Below the pieces are notes generated by a model. That model searched no databases. It was not told where the DNA came from and saw only the letters and a list, made by a program, of their open reading frames with translations. The position numbers and the translations under genes were made by a program. This document shows, piece by piece, positions 1 to 5,125 of a stretch of DNA of 5,420 nucleotides. The DNA is from Candidatus Saccharimonadia bacterium (GTDB lineage: Bacteria > Patescibacteriota > Saccharimonadia > Saccharimonadales > Saccharimonadaceae): positions 1 to 5,420 of the forward strand of contig JALRBM010000103.1 of the NCBI GenBank assembly GCA_023257755.1, written 5' to 3'. Positions within the stretch are counted from its first letter, which is position 1. Every line of letters starts with the position of its first letter.

Positions 1-238
1 CATGCTCATTACGCCCGGCGCGATCGCGCATCTTCTGACCGATCGGTTTGACCGCATGCTGGGAATTGCGGTGGGTGCCAGCATGCTTTCCTGTGTGGCA
101 GGTGCGTATGCCAGCTTTTATTTTGATGTTTCAACGGGTGGGGCGATGGTATTGGTGCTCGGCGTGATCTTCCTGGTAACACTTTTGTTCGCCCCGAAAT
201 ATGGGATTATTAGGTTTAAGGCTTCCAAAATTTCGTAG
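1..238 (+). CDS. Zinc/manganese ABC transporter permease, ABC-3 family (C-terminal fragment)
   Basis: This is the last 78 codons of an integral membrane permease of the ABC-3 (ZnuB/MntB/TroC-like) family. These proteins form the membrane channel of importers that bring Zn2+ or Mn2+ into the cytoplasm with a solute-binding protein and an ATPase. The sequence shows ITPGAIAHLLTDRF, which matches the family's conserved 'TPAxxAxLL(T)DR' stretch. Two hydrophobic segments follow, at fragment residues about 19-42 and 45-64, then LLFAPKYGI, the usual end of these proteins, and a short basic tail. Family members are about 270-290 residues, so roughly 200 residues lie upstream of the window. The ATG at position 2 is therefore an internal methionine, not a start. 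The stop is TAG. Metal specificity cannot be read from this fragment, and the ATPase and binding protein are presumably upstream. No clear terminator follows. Confidence 0.82.
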   Translation, partial: MLITPGAIAHLLTDRFDRMLGIAVGASMLSCVAGAYASFYFDVSTGGAMVLVLGVIFLVTLLFAPKYGIIRFKASKIS

Positions 239-249
239 AGTATGCACGG

Positions 250-279
250 TTGATAGGCCTAGAACATAGGCGGTATAAT
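250..279 (+). promoter_or_regulatory. Sigma-70-type promoter for the serine hydrolase gene
   Basis: TTGATA at 250-255 (five of six matches to TTGACA) and a perfect TATAAT at 274-279 are separated by 18 bp. The predicted transcription start is near 286, which gives a leader of about 32 nt before the ATG at 318. A palindrome TAGGCCTA (254-261) and a direct repeat ATAGGC (253-258 and 266-271) lie in the spacer and could be an operator, but nothing else supports that. This is the best promoter in the window, and it shows that the hydrolase need not depend on read-through from the permease gene. Confidence 0.7.
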
Positions 280-304
280 TGATACTGCACTATTAACGAA
301 ACGT

Positions 305-311
305 GAGGAGG
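305..311 (+). promoter_or_regulatory. Ribosome binding site that fixes the hydrolase start at 318
   Basis: GAGGAGG at 305-311 is a near-perfect Shine-Dalgarno sequence six bases before the ATG at 318. An in-frame GTG at 303 would place the start codon on top of this site, so the ATG is the better start. Confidence 0.8.
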
Positions 312-317
312 ACGCCT

Positions 318-1313
318 ATGGCAATCGACGCACCGTTACTAGCAAATAAATTGGAATCGAGTAGCGACATGCAAGCCGAAGCGCAGTTCCGGGAAGCCCC
401 GTGGGATGCGAAGCGGCTTATTTTAAAATTACAGCTGACCAAGCAGCTGATCGAAAACCAAAGAAAAGGTATCGATACAAGCTTGATTGTGTATGATGAG
501 ACGGACAAGAAGCAAATTTACTCGCACAACACGGATTACAAGCACTGGGCAGCCAGTCTTAGTAAGTTATTTGTGACGCAGCTCCTGCTTGAAGATTTGA
601 GAGCCGGTAAGACGACGCTGGATACAGTGGTGTCCTGGGACGCCAGCGACCGTCGTGCCGGAGCGGGGGAGTTTGATAGCGATACCTCCGCAACAAGCGC
701 CACGGTACGTTCGGTATTGTTTGACATGCTGAATCGGTCTGGTAATACGGCGGTGAGGGTGATCGTGAATAAAGTGCTGGGAGGAGCGGCCGCAGTTAAC
801 GCCCGCTACGAAAAGGACTACCCGGAGCTGAAAGTCACACGGCTACAACCGGTCGACGAGAATCGCTTTTTGCTGGGATATACCACGCCGGCCGAGGTCG
901 ATTTTATCCTCAAGAAGCTATATGTAAAGTCTGATCTTTATTCGTTTGCTGTTCGCGATGCGCTGGCGACAAACATTTTTAATGATTACGGACCTCGCAG
1001 TCAGGTCAAGGACCCGGACACGATTACGGTGATCGACAAACAAGGCCAGCTGAATGATCCGGAAGGGAATAACCGACACGATGTTGGAACGATCGAGAAC
1101 AGCAAGAACGGCCACGTCCTTCGGTATGTGCTGATGACTACTAATTACGAACAGCCCGCCGGGAAGGTAACGGATAAGGCAACCCGTTCTTTGCAGGATT
1201 TCGGGAAGGATATGCTGCGCTACCAGGGCGATCGCATGCCGAAACCGTCCGAGCAGCCGCGCACCTTCCAACAGGGCGCGCCAGCTCCTGAAAACGGCCG
1301 GGTTATTTACTAG
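318..1313 (+). CDS. Serine hydrolase, class A beta-lactamase-like fold, no visible signal peptide
   Basis: This is a 331-residue protein of the beta-lactamase/D-Ala-D-Ala peptidase superfamily. The expected active-site motifs appear in order. SLSK at residues 80-83 fits S-x-x-K (nucleophile Ser80, base Lys83). SGN at 141-143 corresponds to the SDN loop. TTPAEV (189-194) matches the TTP stretch after the omega loop. KQG at 241-243 (in VIDKQG) matches the KTG motif, followed by HDVG (254-257) and a hydrophobic strand at 266-274. A glutamate equivalent to class A Glu166 is not obvious (Glu181 is nearby but poorly placed), so beta-lactamase activity should not be assumed. A peptidoglycan peptidase, esterase or inactive relative is equally possible. 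The N-terminus is charged and lacks a hydrophobic signal or anchor, which is odd for a family that normally works outside the membrane. The C-terminal 27 residues are Pro/Gln-rich and probably disordered. The gene has its own promoter and Shine-Dalgarno site and ends in TAG. Confidence 0.8.
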   Translation: MAIDAPLLANKLESSSDMQAEAQFREAPWDAKRLILKLQLTKQLIENQRKGIDTSLIVYDETDKKQIYSHNTDYKHWAASLSKLFVTQLLLEDLRAGKTTLDTVVSWDASDRRAGAGEFDSDTSATSATVRSVLFDMLNRSGNTAVRVIVNKVLGGAAAVNARYEKDYPELKVTRLQPVDENRFLLGYTTPAEVDFILKKLYVKSDLYSFAVRDALATNIFNDYGPRSQVKDPDTITVIDKQGQLNDPEGNNRHDVGTIENSKNGHVLRYVLMTTNYEQPAGKVTDKATRSLQDFGKDMLRYQGDRMPKPSEQPRTFQQGAPAPENGRVIY

Positions 1314-1337
1314 CTTACATAGCCTAACATGGCCAAA

Positions 1338-1359
1338 CCCCGCGTCCTGGGACGCGGGG
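1338..1359. terminator. Strong G+C hairpin between convergent genes, possible bidirectional terminator
   Basis: CCCCGCGTC (1338-1346) and GACGCGGGG (1351-1359) form a perfect 9-bp stem with a CTGG loop. It sits 24 bp after the hydrolase stop and 37 bp past the stop of the convergent orphan ORF, which is where a shared terminator would be expected. No T-run follows on the + strand. On the - strand only TTT follows, so it is not a textbook intrinsic terminator. It could instead be an RNA-stabilising 3' hairpin or a dispersed palindromic repeat. Confidence 0.4.
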
Positions 1360-1396
1360 AGGCGGTGTTCTCGTGCCGACGACTGCCACCTGAGAG

Positions 1397-1729
1397 CTAC
1401 TCGCTGACGAGCAGCTCGATGAAGCCATCCGTCGTGCCGTAGAAGGCGACCCGCACTCGCACGAGGCGTGAACCGTTGGCGATCACGCCCTCGAACTCCA
1501 GACGGTCGTCCGTGTTTACGGTCACGGAGCCCACGCAGACATCCCGCCGTTCCTGCCATGAGCTGATTGCCGGCATGACGAGTTTGACCTGGATGACAGC
1601 TTGCCGGGTGGCAAGCATGGTTGCTCTGGCCGCATCGGCGTGCGGCCGATCGGCGATGGCATACTGGGTTCCTGGTGTCAGCTTTGTGTAGCGTGAACGC
1701 TCCAGGACCGGCGAGGGTCTCTCCACCAC
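1397..1729 (-). CDS. Hypothetical protein, G+C-rich orphan ORF (110 codons)
   Basis: I do not recognise this protein. The ORF starts at a GTG (1729-1727) directly after an in-frame TAA, with AGAGG (1744-1740) ten bases upstream as a possible ribosome site. It ends in TAG. The composition is protein-like. The C-terminal half alternates hydrophobic and polar residues (SVTVNTDDRLEFEG, LVRVRVAFYG, GFIELLVSE), which suggests a small beta-rich domain. There is one cysteine, no signal peptide and no membrane segment. Third codon positions are mostly G or C, and two sample 60-base lines (1441-1500 and 1561-1620) are 65% and 58% GC, compared with 52% for a line inside the preceding hydrolase gene. The ORF lies 111 bp downstream of the GDH gene on the same strand and could share its transcript. 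A longer antisense ORF across the same stretch is rich in Arg, His and Cys and looks like a shadow. The reading frame and start are both uncertain. Confidence 0.45.
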   Translation of the reverse strand: MVERPSPVLERSRYTKLTPGTQYAIADRPHADAARATMLATRQAVIQVKLVMPAISSWQERRDVCVGSVTVNTDDRLEFEGVIANGSRLVRVRVAFYGTTDGFIELLVSE

Positions 1730-1764
1730 TTACATTCATCCTCTCGGGGGTAATGAGGGACTGA

Positions 1765-1797
1765 AGGCGCAAAGAACACGCGCCTGTTCCGAAGAAC
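1765..1797 (-). other. Two abutting RNA-type hairpins upstream of the orphan ORF
   Basis: Read on the - strand, GTTC-TTCG-GAAC (1797-1786) is a 4-bp stem closed by the exceptionally stable C(UUCG)G tetraloop. It is followed with no gap by AGGCGC (1785-1780), a 9-nt loop, and GCGCCT (1770-1765), a 6-bp stem. The second loop contains GTTCTT, the same hexamer that opens the first hairpin, so alternative pairing is possible. No T-run follows, so this is not an obvious terminator for GDH. It lies in the 111-bp gap between GDH and the orphan ORF and could be a processing site, a leader structure or chance. Confidence 0.3.
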
Positions 1798-1840
1798 TAT
1801 TTTCTATTTTCCTCCCAACCCCAGTAATGTCAAGGGAGGG

Positions 1841-3052
1841 CTAGAGTAGGCGTTCCAGGGCGAGTTCGAAGGCTGCCTGACGAAGGCTGATCTTCTTTTC
1901 TAAGGAGCGGGCAATCGTTTCCTTTGTCGCTTTTTCAAGCAGATCGTTCAGCTTTGCGTTTACTTCTTCTTCGGTCCAGTGTTCGCCTGCCAGGTTTTGC
2001 TGCCATTCCAGGCATGATACGATCACGCCGCCGGCGTTAGCCAGGATATCAGGCAAGACAACGATGCCTTTGGTGTCCAACGTTTCTTCGGCAGCACTAC
2101 TGGTCGGGCCATTGGCAAGCTCAACGATAATAGAGGCCTTGACCTGATCGACATTCGATTCGACGACCGAATCCTCAAGCGCGGCAAGAACCAGGATATC
2201 AGCCTTGACGCCGATAATGTCATCGCGGGGGAGCGGTTCGATACCGACGAGATCAGTTAATTCTTCTGGACGTGGCGTGCCCCCGGTCGTTACCTCGGCC
2301 TTTTCAACATCAATGCCTTCCGGGTTGACCCAAGCGCCTTTGCTGTTGTTGACGGCGATCAATTTTAAGTTAGGATATGCTTTCAAAACCTGGGCAAAAT
2401 AGTAGCCGACGTTGCCAAAGCCTTGCATGGCTACGGTTAGCGGCTTATCGATCAGACCCTGAGATTTCAGGTATTCGACCAAGGTAATAACGCCGCCTCG
2501 GCCAGTAGCGGCCGCCCGACCCTCCGACCCGCCGTTTGTCATGGACTTGCCGGTAAAGCTGCCTTTGTCGGCTTTACCAACGGTCTTTTCAAACTCGTCG
2601 ACCATCCAGTCGATGATCTCGGCGTTGGTGTTGACGTCGGGAGCAGGGATGTCCTTGTCGGATCCGATGTGGGGTGCAAGGTGCTGGGCGTAGCGGCGAG
2701 CGAGTTCCTCGACTTCGGCGGGAGAAAGCTCGCGCGGATCGACGGCAACACCACCCTTGCCACCACCTAACGGAAGGCCGACCGCAGCGGTTTTAAAGCT
2801 CATAAGGGTGGCGAGCGCTCGAACTTCGTCGATGTTAACTCCTGGGTGGAAGCGGATTCCTCCCTTGTATGGTCCCAGCTTGCTGTTGTGCTGGACGCGG
2901 TAGGCGGGATAGCTCTTTCCGGCTACCTCGATTTCAAAAATATGTTCAGCTTCGGCTTCTAGGATGGCCTCGATCGTTTTTTCGTCGTGACCAAGACGCC
3001 TGGCGGCTTCGCGGATATGTGTTTGGGCGGTTGCTAACATTGACTTGCTCAT
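1841..3052 (-). CDS. gdhA: Glutamate dehydrogenase, NAD(P)-dependent
   Basis: The 403-residue product catalyses reversible oxidative deamination of glutamate to 2-oxoglutarate and ammonia in the cytoplasm, as a hexamer in this family. The N-terminal catalytic domain carries KLGPYKGGIRFHP (residues 58-70, substrate lysine Lys63), GLPLGGGKGGVAVDP (92-106, Lys99) and DIPAPDV (134-140, catalytic Asp139). The C-terminal Rossmann domain begins near 203 and has the dinucleotide loop GFGNVG (211-216). ANGPT (313-317) and PDILANAGGVIVSCLEW (334-350, Ser346 at the glutamate pocket) complete the family signature. Length is normal for the short bacterial/archaeal type. The residues after the second Rossmann strand are VNNSKG rather than the usual VSDS-type acidic sequence, so NADP use is possible but cofactor choice is unresolved. 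The start at 3052 has no Shine-Dalgarno sequence, nor does the alternative Met5. The gene is divergent from pyrG across 122 bp and ends in TAG. The family assignment is secure; the symbol is generic for GDH. Confidence 0.93.
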   Translation of the reverse strand: MSKSMLATAQTHIREAARRLGHDEKTIEAILEAEAEHIFEIEVAGKSYPAYRVQHNSKLGPYKGGIRFHPGVNIDEVRALATLMSFKTAAVGLPLGGGKGGVAVDPRELSPAEVEELARRYAQHLAPHIGSDKDIPAPDVNTNAEIIDWMVDEFEKTVGKADKGSFTGKSMTNGGSEGRAAATGRGGVITLVEYLKSQGLIDKPLTVAMQGFGNVGYYFAQVLKAYPNLKLIAVNNSKGAWVNPEGIDVEKAEVTTGGTPRPEELTDLVGIEPLPRDDIIGVKADILVLAALEDSVVESNVDQVKASIIVELANGPTSSAAEETLDTKGIVVLPDILANAGGVIVSCLEWQQNLAGEHWTEEEVNAKLNDLLEKATKETIARSLEKKISLRQAAFELALERLL

Positions 3053-3058
3053 ATAAGT

Positions 3059-3064
3059 AGTATG
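3059..3064 (-). promoter_or_regulatory. Possible -10 element for a leaderless GDH transcript
   Basis: CATACT on the - strand (four of six matches to TATAAT) ends six bases before the GDH ATG, which would put transcription start on or next to the start codon. Together with the missing Shine-Dalgarno site this suggests a leaderless mRNA. No convincing -35 box is seen, so the call is weak. Confidence 0.25.
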
Positions 3065-3104
3065 CGCTGTTCAAAATTATTTGGATAGTGTTAAATAGAC
3101 ATGA

Positions 3105-3132
3105 TGTACACACAACATATGTAGCGTAGAAT
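3105..3132 (+). promoter_or_regulatory. Candidate promoter for pyrG
   Basis: TGTACA (3105-3110, four of six matches to TTGACA) and TAGAAT (3127-3132, five of six matches to TATAAT) are 16 bp apart. Predicted transcription start is near 3139, giving a leader of about 36 nt. The -10 box overlaps the left arm of the inverted repeat at 3117-3155 by one base, so a protein bound to that repeat would block it. Position and spacing are reasonable but the match is only moderate. Confidence 0.4.
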
Positions 3133-3155
3133 AGACAACAAATGACGCTACATAT
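3117..3155. repeat. 11-bp perfect inverted repeat in the gdh-pyrG control region
   Basis: ATATGTAGCGT (3117-3127) is the exact reverse complement of ACGCTACATAT (3145-3155), with a 17-base spacer. It straddles the candidate pyrG -10 box and start point and lies between two divergent genes. It could be an operator for a dimeric regulator or, if transcription starts further upstream, one of two alternative RNA stems. Confidence 0.5.
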
Positions 3156-3160
3156 AGCGT
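3145..3160 (+). promoter_or_regulatory. Short hairpin just upstream of the pyrG ribosome binding site
   Basis: ACGCTA (3145-3150), loop CATA, TAGCGT (3155-3160) is a perfect 6-bp hairpin ending four bases before AGGAGG. Its left arm is shared with the longer inverted repeat at 3117-3155, so the two stems cannot form together. This is the geometry of a simple leader switch, but there is no terminator T-run and function is inferred only from layout. Confidence 0.4.
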
Positions 3161-3163
3161 TAT

Positions 3164-3169
3164 AGGAGG
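3164..3169 (+). promoter_or_regulatory. Ribosome binding site that selects the upstream pyrG start
   Basis: AGGAGG lies five bases before the ATG at 3175. The methionine that matches the usual beginning of the family (3211) has no such site in front of it, so translation probably begins at 3175 and the protein carries 12 extra residues. Confidence 0.75.
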
Positions 3170-3174
3170 AAAAT

Positions 3175-4803
3175 ATGGTAGAATGGAATCCCATGGAGAT
3201 TAGAGAAACCATGGGCAAAAAACAGAAATACATATTCGTAACTGGGGGTGTACTCTCGGGGGTAGGAAAGGGCATCACTGCGGCGAGTATTGGTGCTGTA
3301 CTCAGGGCCAAAGGTGCTGCCATTTCAATTCAAAAGTGCGACCCGTATCTCAATGTGGATGCGGGCCTTTTGAATCCAGTGGAGCATGGTGAGTGCTTTG
3401 TTACAAAAGACGGTGCCGAAACGGATCTTGACCTAGGACACTACGAGCGTTTTTTGGATTTGGAGCTGACGCAAAAATCAGCGACGTTATCTGGCAGATT
3501 ATTAAGTGAACTGATCGCAGACGAGCGGGCGGGGAAGTTCGGCGGCAAGACTGTCCAGCTGGTTCCCCACCTGACCCAGGCGATCCAGCGGGCGATCTTT
3601 GAGGCTGGCAAGGAAAGTGATATTCATATCGTTGAGATCGGGGGAACGGTCGGTGACTACGAAGGCCTGAGTTTTGTCGAGGCGATTCGCGAGTTTGCCC
3701 AAAGAGTCGGGCGCGAAAAATGTTTTTTCATCCATGTCGTTTATGTCCCATTCCTCGGGACAAGCAAAGAGTTTAAGACGAAGCCAGCGCAAAATGCGCT
3801 GGGCGACCTCCGCGGGTTTGGTATCGTACCCGACAGCGTCGTCGTGCGGACCGATTTGCCGGCGCCGGATAGCGTCGCGGCAAAAATCAGCCTGTTTGGC
3901 GGCATTCCCGAAGAAAATGTCCTGATGCTACCAAATGCCGATACTGTTTACCGCGTTCCTCTGACGATTGCCGAGAGCGGCTTGCACAGTGCGCTCACCG
4001 CGTTTTCCGGGTTTGAGAACAGTCCTGACCTGACTGGCTGGCAGCGACTGGTTGACGCCCAGTCATCCATACCCGAAACAACCGTCACGGTCGGACTGGT
4101 GGCGAAATACATCGATAACGAGGATACCTATTTATCTGTTACGGAAGCGCTGAAGGCTGCTGCATGGGAAGAGGGAGTAGGATTGGATGTTAAGTGGATA
4201 AATGCGGAAACGGCCTCGGATGAAGAATTTAAAACGGTCGACGCACTGCTGGTTCCCGGAGGCTTTGGTGAACGCGGTGTCGAAGGAAAAATAAAGGCGG
4301 CAGAGTACGCGTTTACTCATGACGTGCCGTACCTGGGCATCTGTCTGGGGTTGCAGGTCGCCGTCGTGGCCGCCGCGCGGCGGGCAGGCATGGTTGACGC
4401 CCACAGTGGTGAATTCAGCGACACCAAGAGCAATGTCGTTTATTTGATGAACGGCCAGGAGGGCAAAGAGTCGACGGGAGGAACGCTTCGGCTGGGGAAT
4501 TATCCGGCCGAACTTGAGGAAAACACTCTTGCAGCAGCGCTTTACGGCTCTCAAAAGATAGTCGAGCGCCATCGTCACCGCTACGAAGTGAACCAAAAGT
4601 TTGCTCAGGAAATTAAAGAGGGCGGACTAGCGATTAGCGGTACTTCACCAGATGGTAAGCTGGTTGAATTCATTGAGGCACCTAAAAAAACATACTATAT
4701 CGCAACCCAGGCTCATCCCGAGTTTCGCAGCCGCCCTAATCGCCCACATCCACTTTTTAAAGGCTTAATTAAAGCGGCTCTTAAAACGCTAGATGTCAGC
4801 TAG
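3175..4803 (+). CDS. pyrG: CTP synthase (glutamine-hydrolysing)
   Basis: The 542-residue cytoplasmic enzyme makes CTP from UTP, ATP and glutamine, the last step of de novo pyrimidine nucleotide synthesis. The N-terminal synthetase domain has the P-loop-like TGGVLSGVGKG (residues 23-33, Lys32) and Lys54. It also has DGAETDLDLGHYERF (79-93, Mg-binding Asp86) and EIGGTVGDYEG (154-164, Glu154). These correspond to E. coli Lys18, Lys40, Asp72 and Glu140 at a constant offset of 14. KTKPAQ (201-206) matches the UTP-site stretch. The C-terminal glutaminase domain has PGGFGERG (361-368), the nucleophile elbow YLGICLGLQ with Cys390, ERHRHRYEVN (464-473) and the His514/Glu516 pair in AHPEFRSRP. Length is normal. 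Several usually invariant stretches differ: NVDAGLLNPVEHGE for NVDPGTMSPxQHGE, GDYEG for GDIES, and LFGGIP for LFCxVP. It is therefore a divergent but apparently intact member. Translation probably starts 12 residues before the family-typical MGKK. The gene ends in TAG and overlaps the convergent PLD-like gene by 15 bp. Confidence 0.96.
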   Translation: MVEWNPMEIRETMGKKQKYIFVTGGVLSGVGKGITAASIGAVLRAKGAAISIQKCDPYLNVDAGLLNPVEHGECFVTKDGAETDLDLGHYERFLDLELTQKSATLSGRLLSELIADERAGKFGGKTVQLVPHLTQAIQRAIFEAGKESDIHIVEIGGTVGDYEGLSFVEAIREFAQRVGREKCFFIHVVYVPFLGTSKEFKTKPAQNALGDLRGFGIVPDSVVVRTDLPAPDSVAAKISLFGGIPEENVLMLPNADTVYRVPLTIAESGLHSALTAFSGFENSPDLTGWQRLVDAQSSIPETTVTVGLVAKYIDNEDTYLSVTEALKAAAWEEGVGLDVKWINAETASDEEFKTVDALLVPGGFGERGVEGKIKAAEYAFTHDVPYLGICLGLQVAVVAAARRAGMVDAHSGEFSDTKSNVVYLMNGQEGKESTGGTLRLGNYPAELEENTLAAALYGSQKIVERHRHRYEVNQKFAQEIKEGGLAISGTSPDGKLVEFIEAPKKTYYIATQAHPEFRSRPNRPHPLFKGLIKAALKTLDVS

Positions 4804-5118
4804 GTGCTGTTTTTGGGAAAGCTTTAATGCCGTCATTCCGGCTTGCTGGACAAGTTCTCTGTCGGTTGTATGAATGGCGATTTCCGCCGTTCCTAACATA
4901 ACCCCGGCACTAATATAGTTATGGCTGCCTGCATCGGCAGAGGTTTCGCTCGCGATGATTTTGGCGTGCAGAAACGGCAGAGATGGGTCAATTTCACCTC
5001 GGAAGAGTTCAGGAGGCATGGTCAGGCGCTCTTTTCTACGGTAAACATCCATAACACTGCCGCCCAGTCTTTTTTGAGACGGGCTATTGTAGAGTGCAAA
5101 CGCGTTAACGCCGCGTCG
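4789..5118 (-). CDS. Phospholipase D-like protein, C-terminal half (5' end missing)
   Basis: This is a 109-residue fragment of a PLD-superfamily phosphodiesterase-like protein. It opens with RRGVNAFALYNSPSQ, the strand-turn sequence that normally precedes the second active-site motif. It then has HAKIIASE (fragment residues 51-58) and GSHNY (64-68), which match H-x-K-x4-D...GSxN. The usual aspartate is glutamate here, while His51 and Lys53 are present. AGVMLGTAEIAI (71-82) is also typical of the region after the motif. The first half of the PLD domain, the first HKD motif and the start codon are missing. An ATG at 5052 is in frame but lies inside conserved sequence, so it is not taken as the start. 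The frame stays open and family-like upstream to about 5118, then meets a stop at 5125-5127 just where unrelated sequence begins. Substrate (lipid, nucleic acid or other) cannot be told. It ends in TAG and converges on pyrG. Confidence 0.7.
   Translation of the reverse strand, partial: RRGVNAFALYNSPSQKRLGGSVMDVYRRKERLTMPPELFRGEIDPSLPFLHAKIIASETSADAGSHNYISAGVMLGTAEIAIHTTDRELVQQAGMTALKLSQKQHLADI
4797..4814 (+). terminator. Weak terminator-like hairpin at the pyrG stop
   Basis: CAGC (4797-4800), loop TAGGT containing the stop codon, and GCTG (4806-4809) are followed by five T residues (4810-4814). A 4-bp stem is short for intrinsic termination, and part of it lies within coding sequence, but it is the only terminator-like element at the end of pyrG. 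Confidence 0.2.
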
Positions 5119-5125
5119 GACTGCT
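5109..5125. other. Probable chimeric junction
   Basis: The - strand PLD-like frame is meaningful up to about 5118 and the + strand permease frame is meaningful from about 5118 onward. Neither has a start codon or intergenic space at the join. A + strand stop at 5106-5108 closes the permease frame upstream, and a - strand stop at 5125-5127 closes the PLD frame. GC rises from 45% (5041-5100) to 70% (5221-5280). This pattern fits an artificial join of two organisms' DNA better than a natural gene order. Confidence 0.75.

Noticed and set aside
303..317. GTG at 303 as an alternative start for the serine hydrolase
   Set aside because: The GTG is part of, or directly abuts, the Shine-Dalgarno sequence that serves the ATG at 318, and no ribosome site lies upstream of it.
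918..1772. A 284-codon open frame on the - strand overlapping the hydrolase, the terminator hairpin and the orphan ORF
   Set aside because: It runs antisense through the conserved end of the serine hydrolase, its product is rich in Arg, His and Cys with no domain pattern, and the 110-codon frame explains the same stretch better.
1828..1833. Perfect TTGACA on the - strand as a -35 box for the orphan ORF
   Set aside because: No acceptable -10 hexamer occurs 15-19 bases downstream; the nearest TATAAT-like sequence is about 21 bases away.
1811..1839. Inverted repeat CCTCCC/GGGAGG after the GDH stop as a terminator
   Set aside because: The stem is six pairs around a 17-base loop and is followed on the - strand by an A-rich rather than T-rich stretch.
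4132..4596. A 154-codon open frame on the - strand inside pyrG
   Set aside because: It is wholly antisense to the conserved glutaminase domain of CTP synthase and has no recognisable feature.
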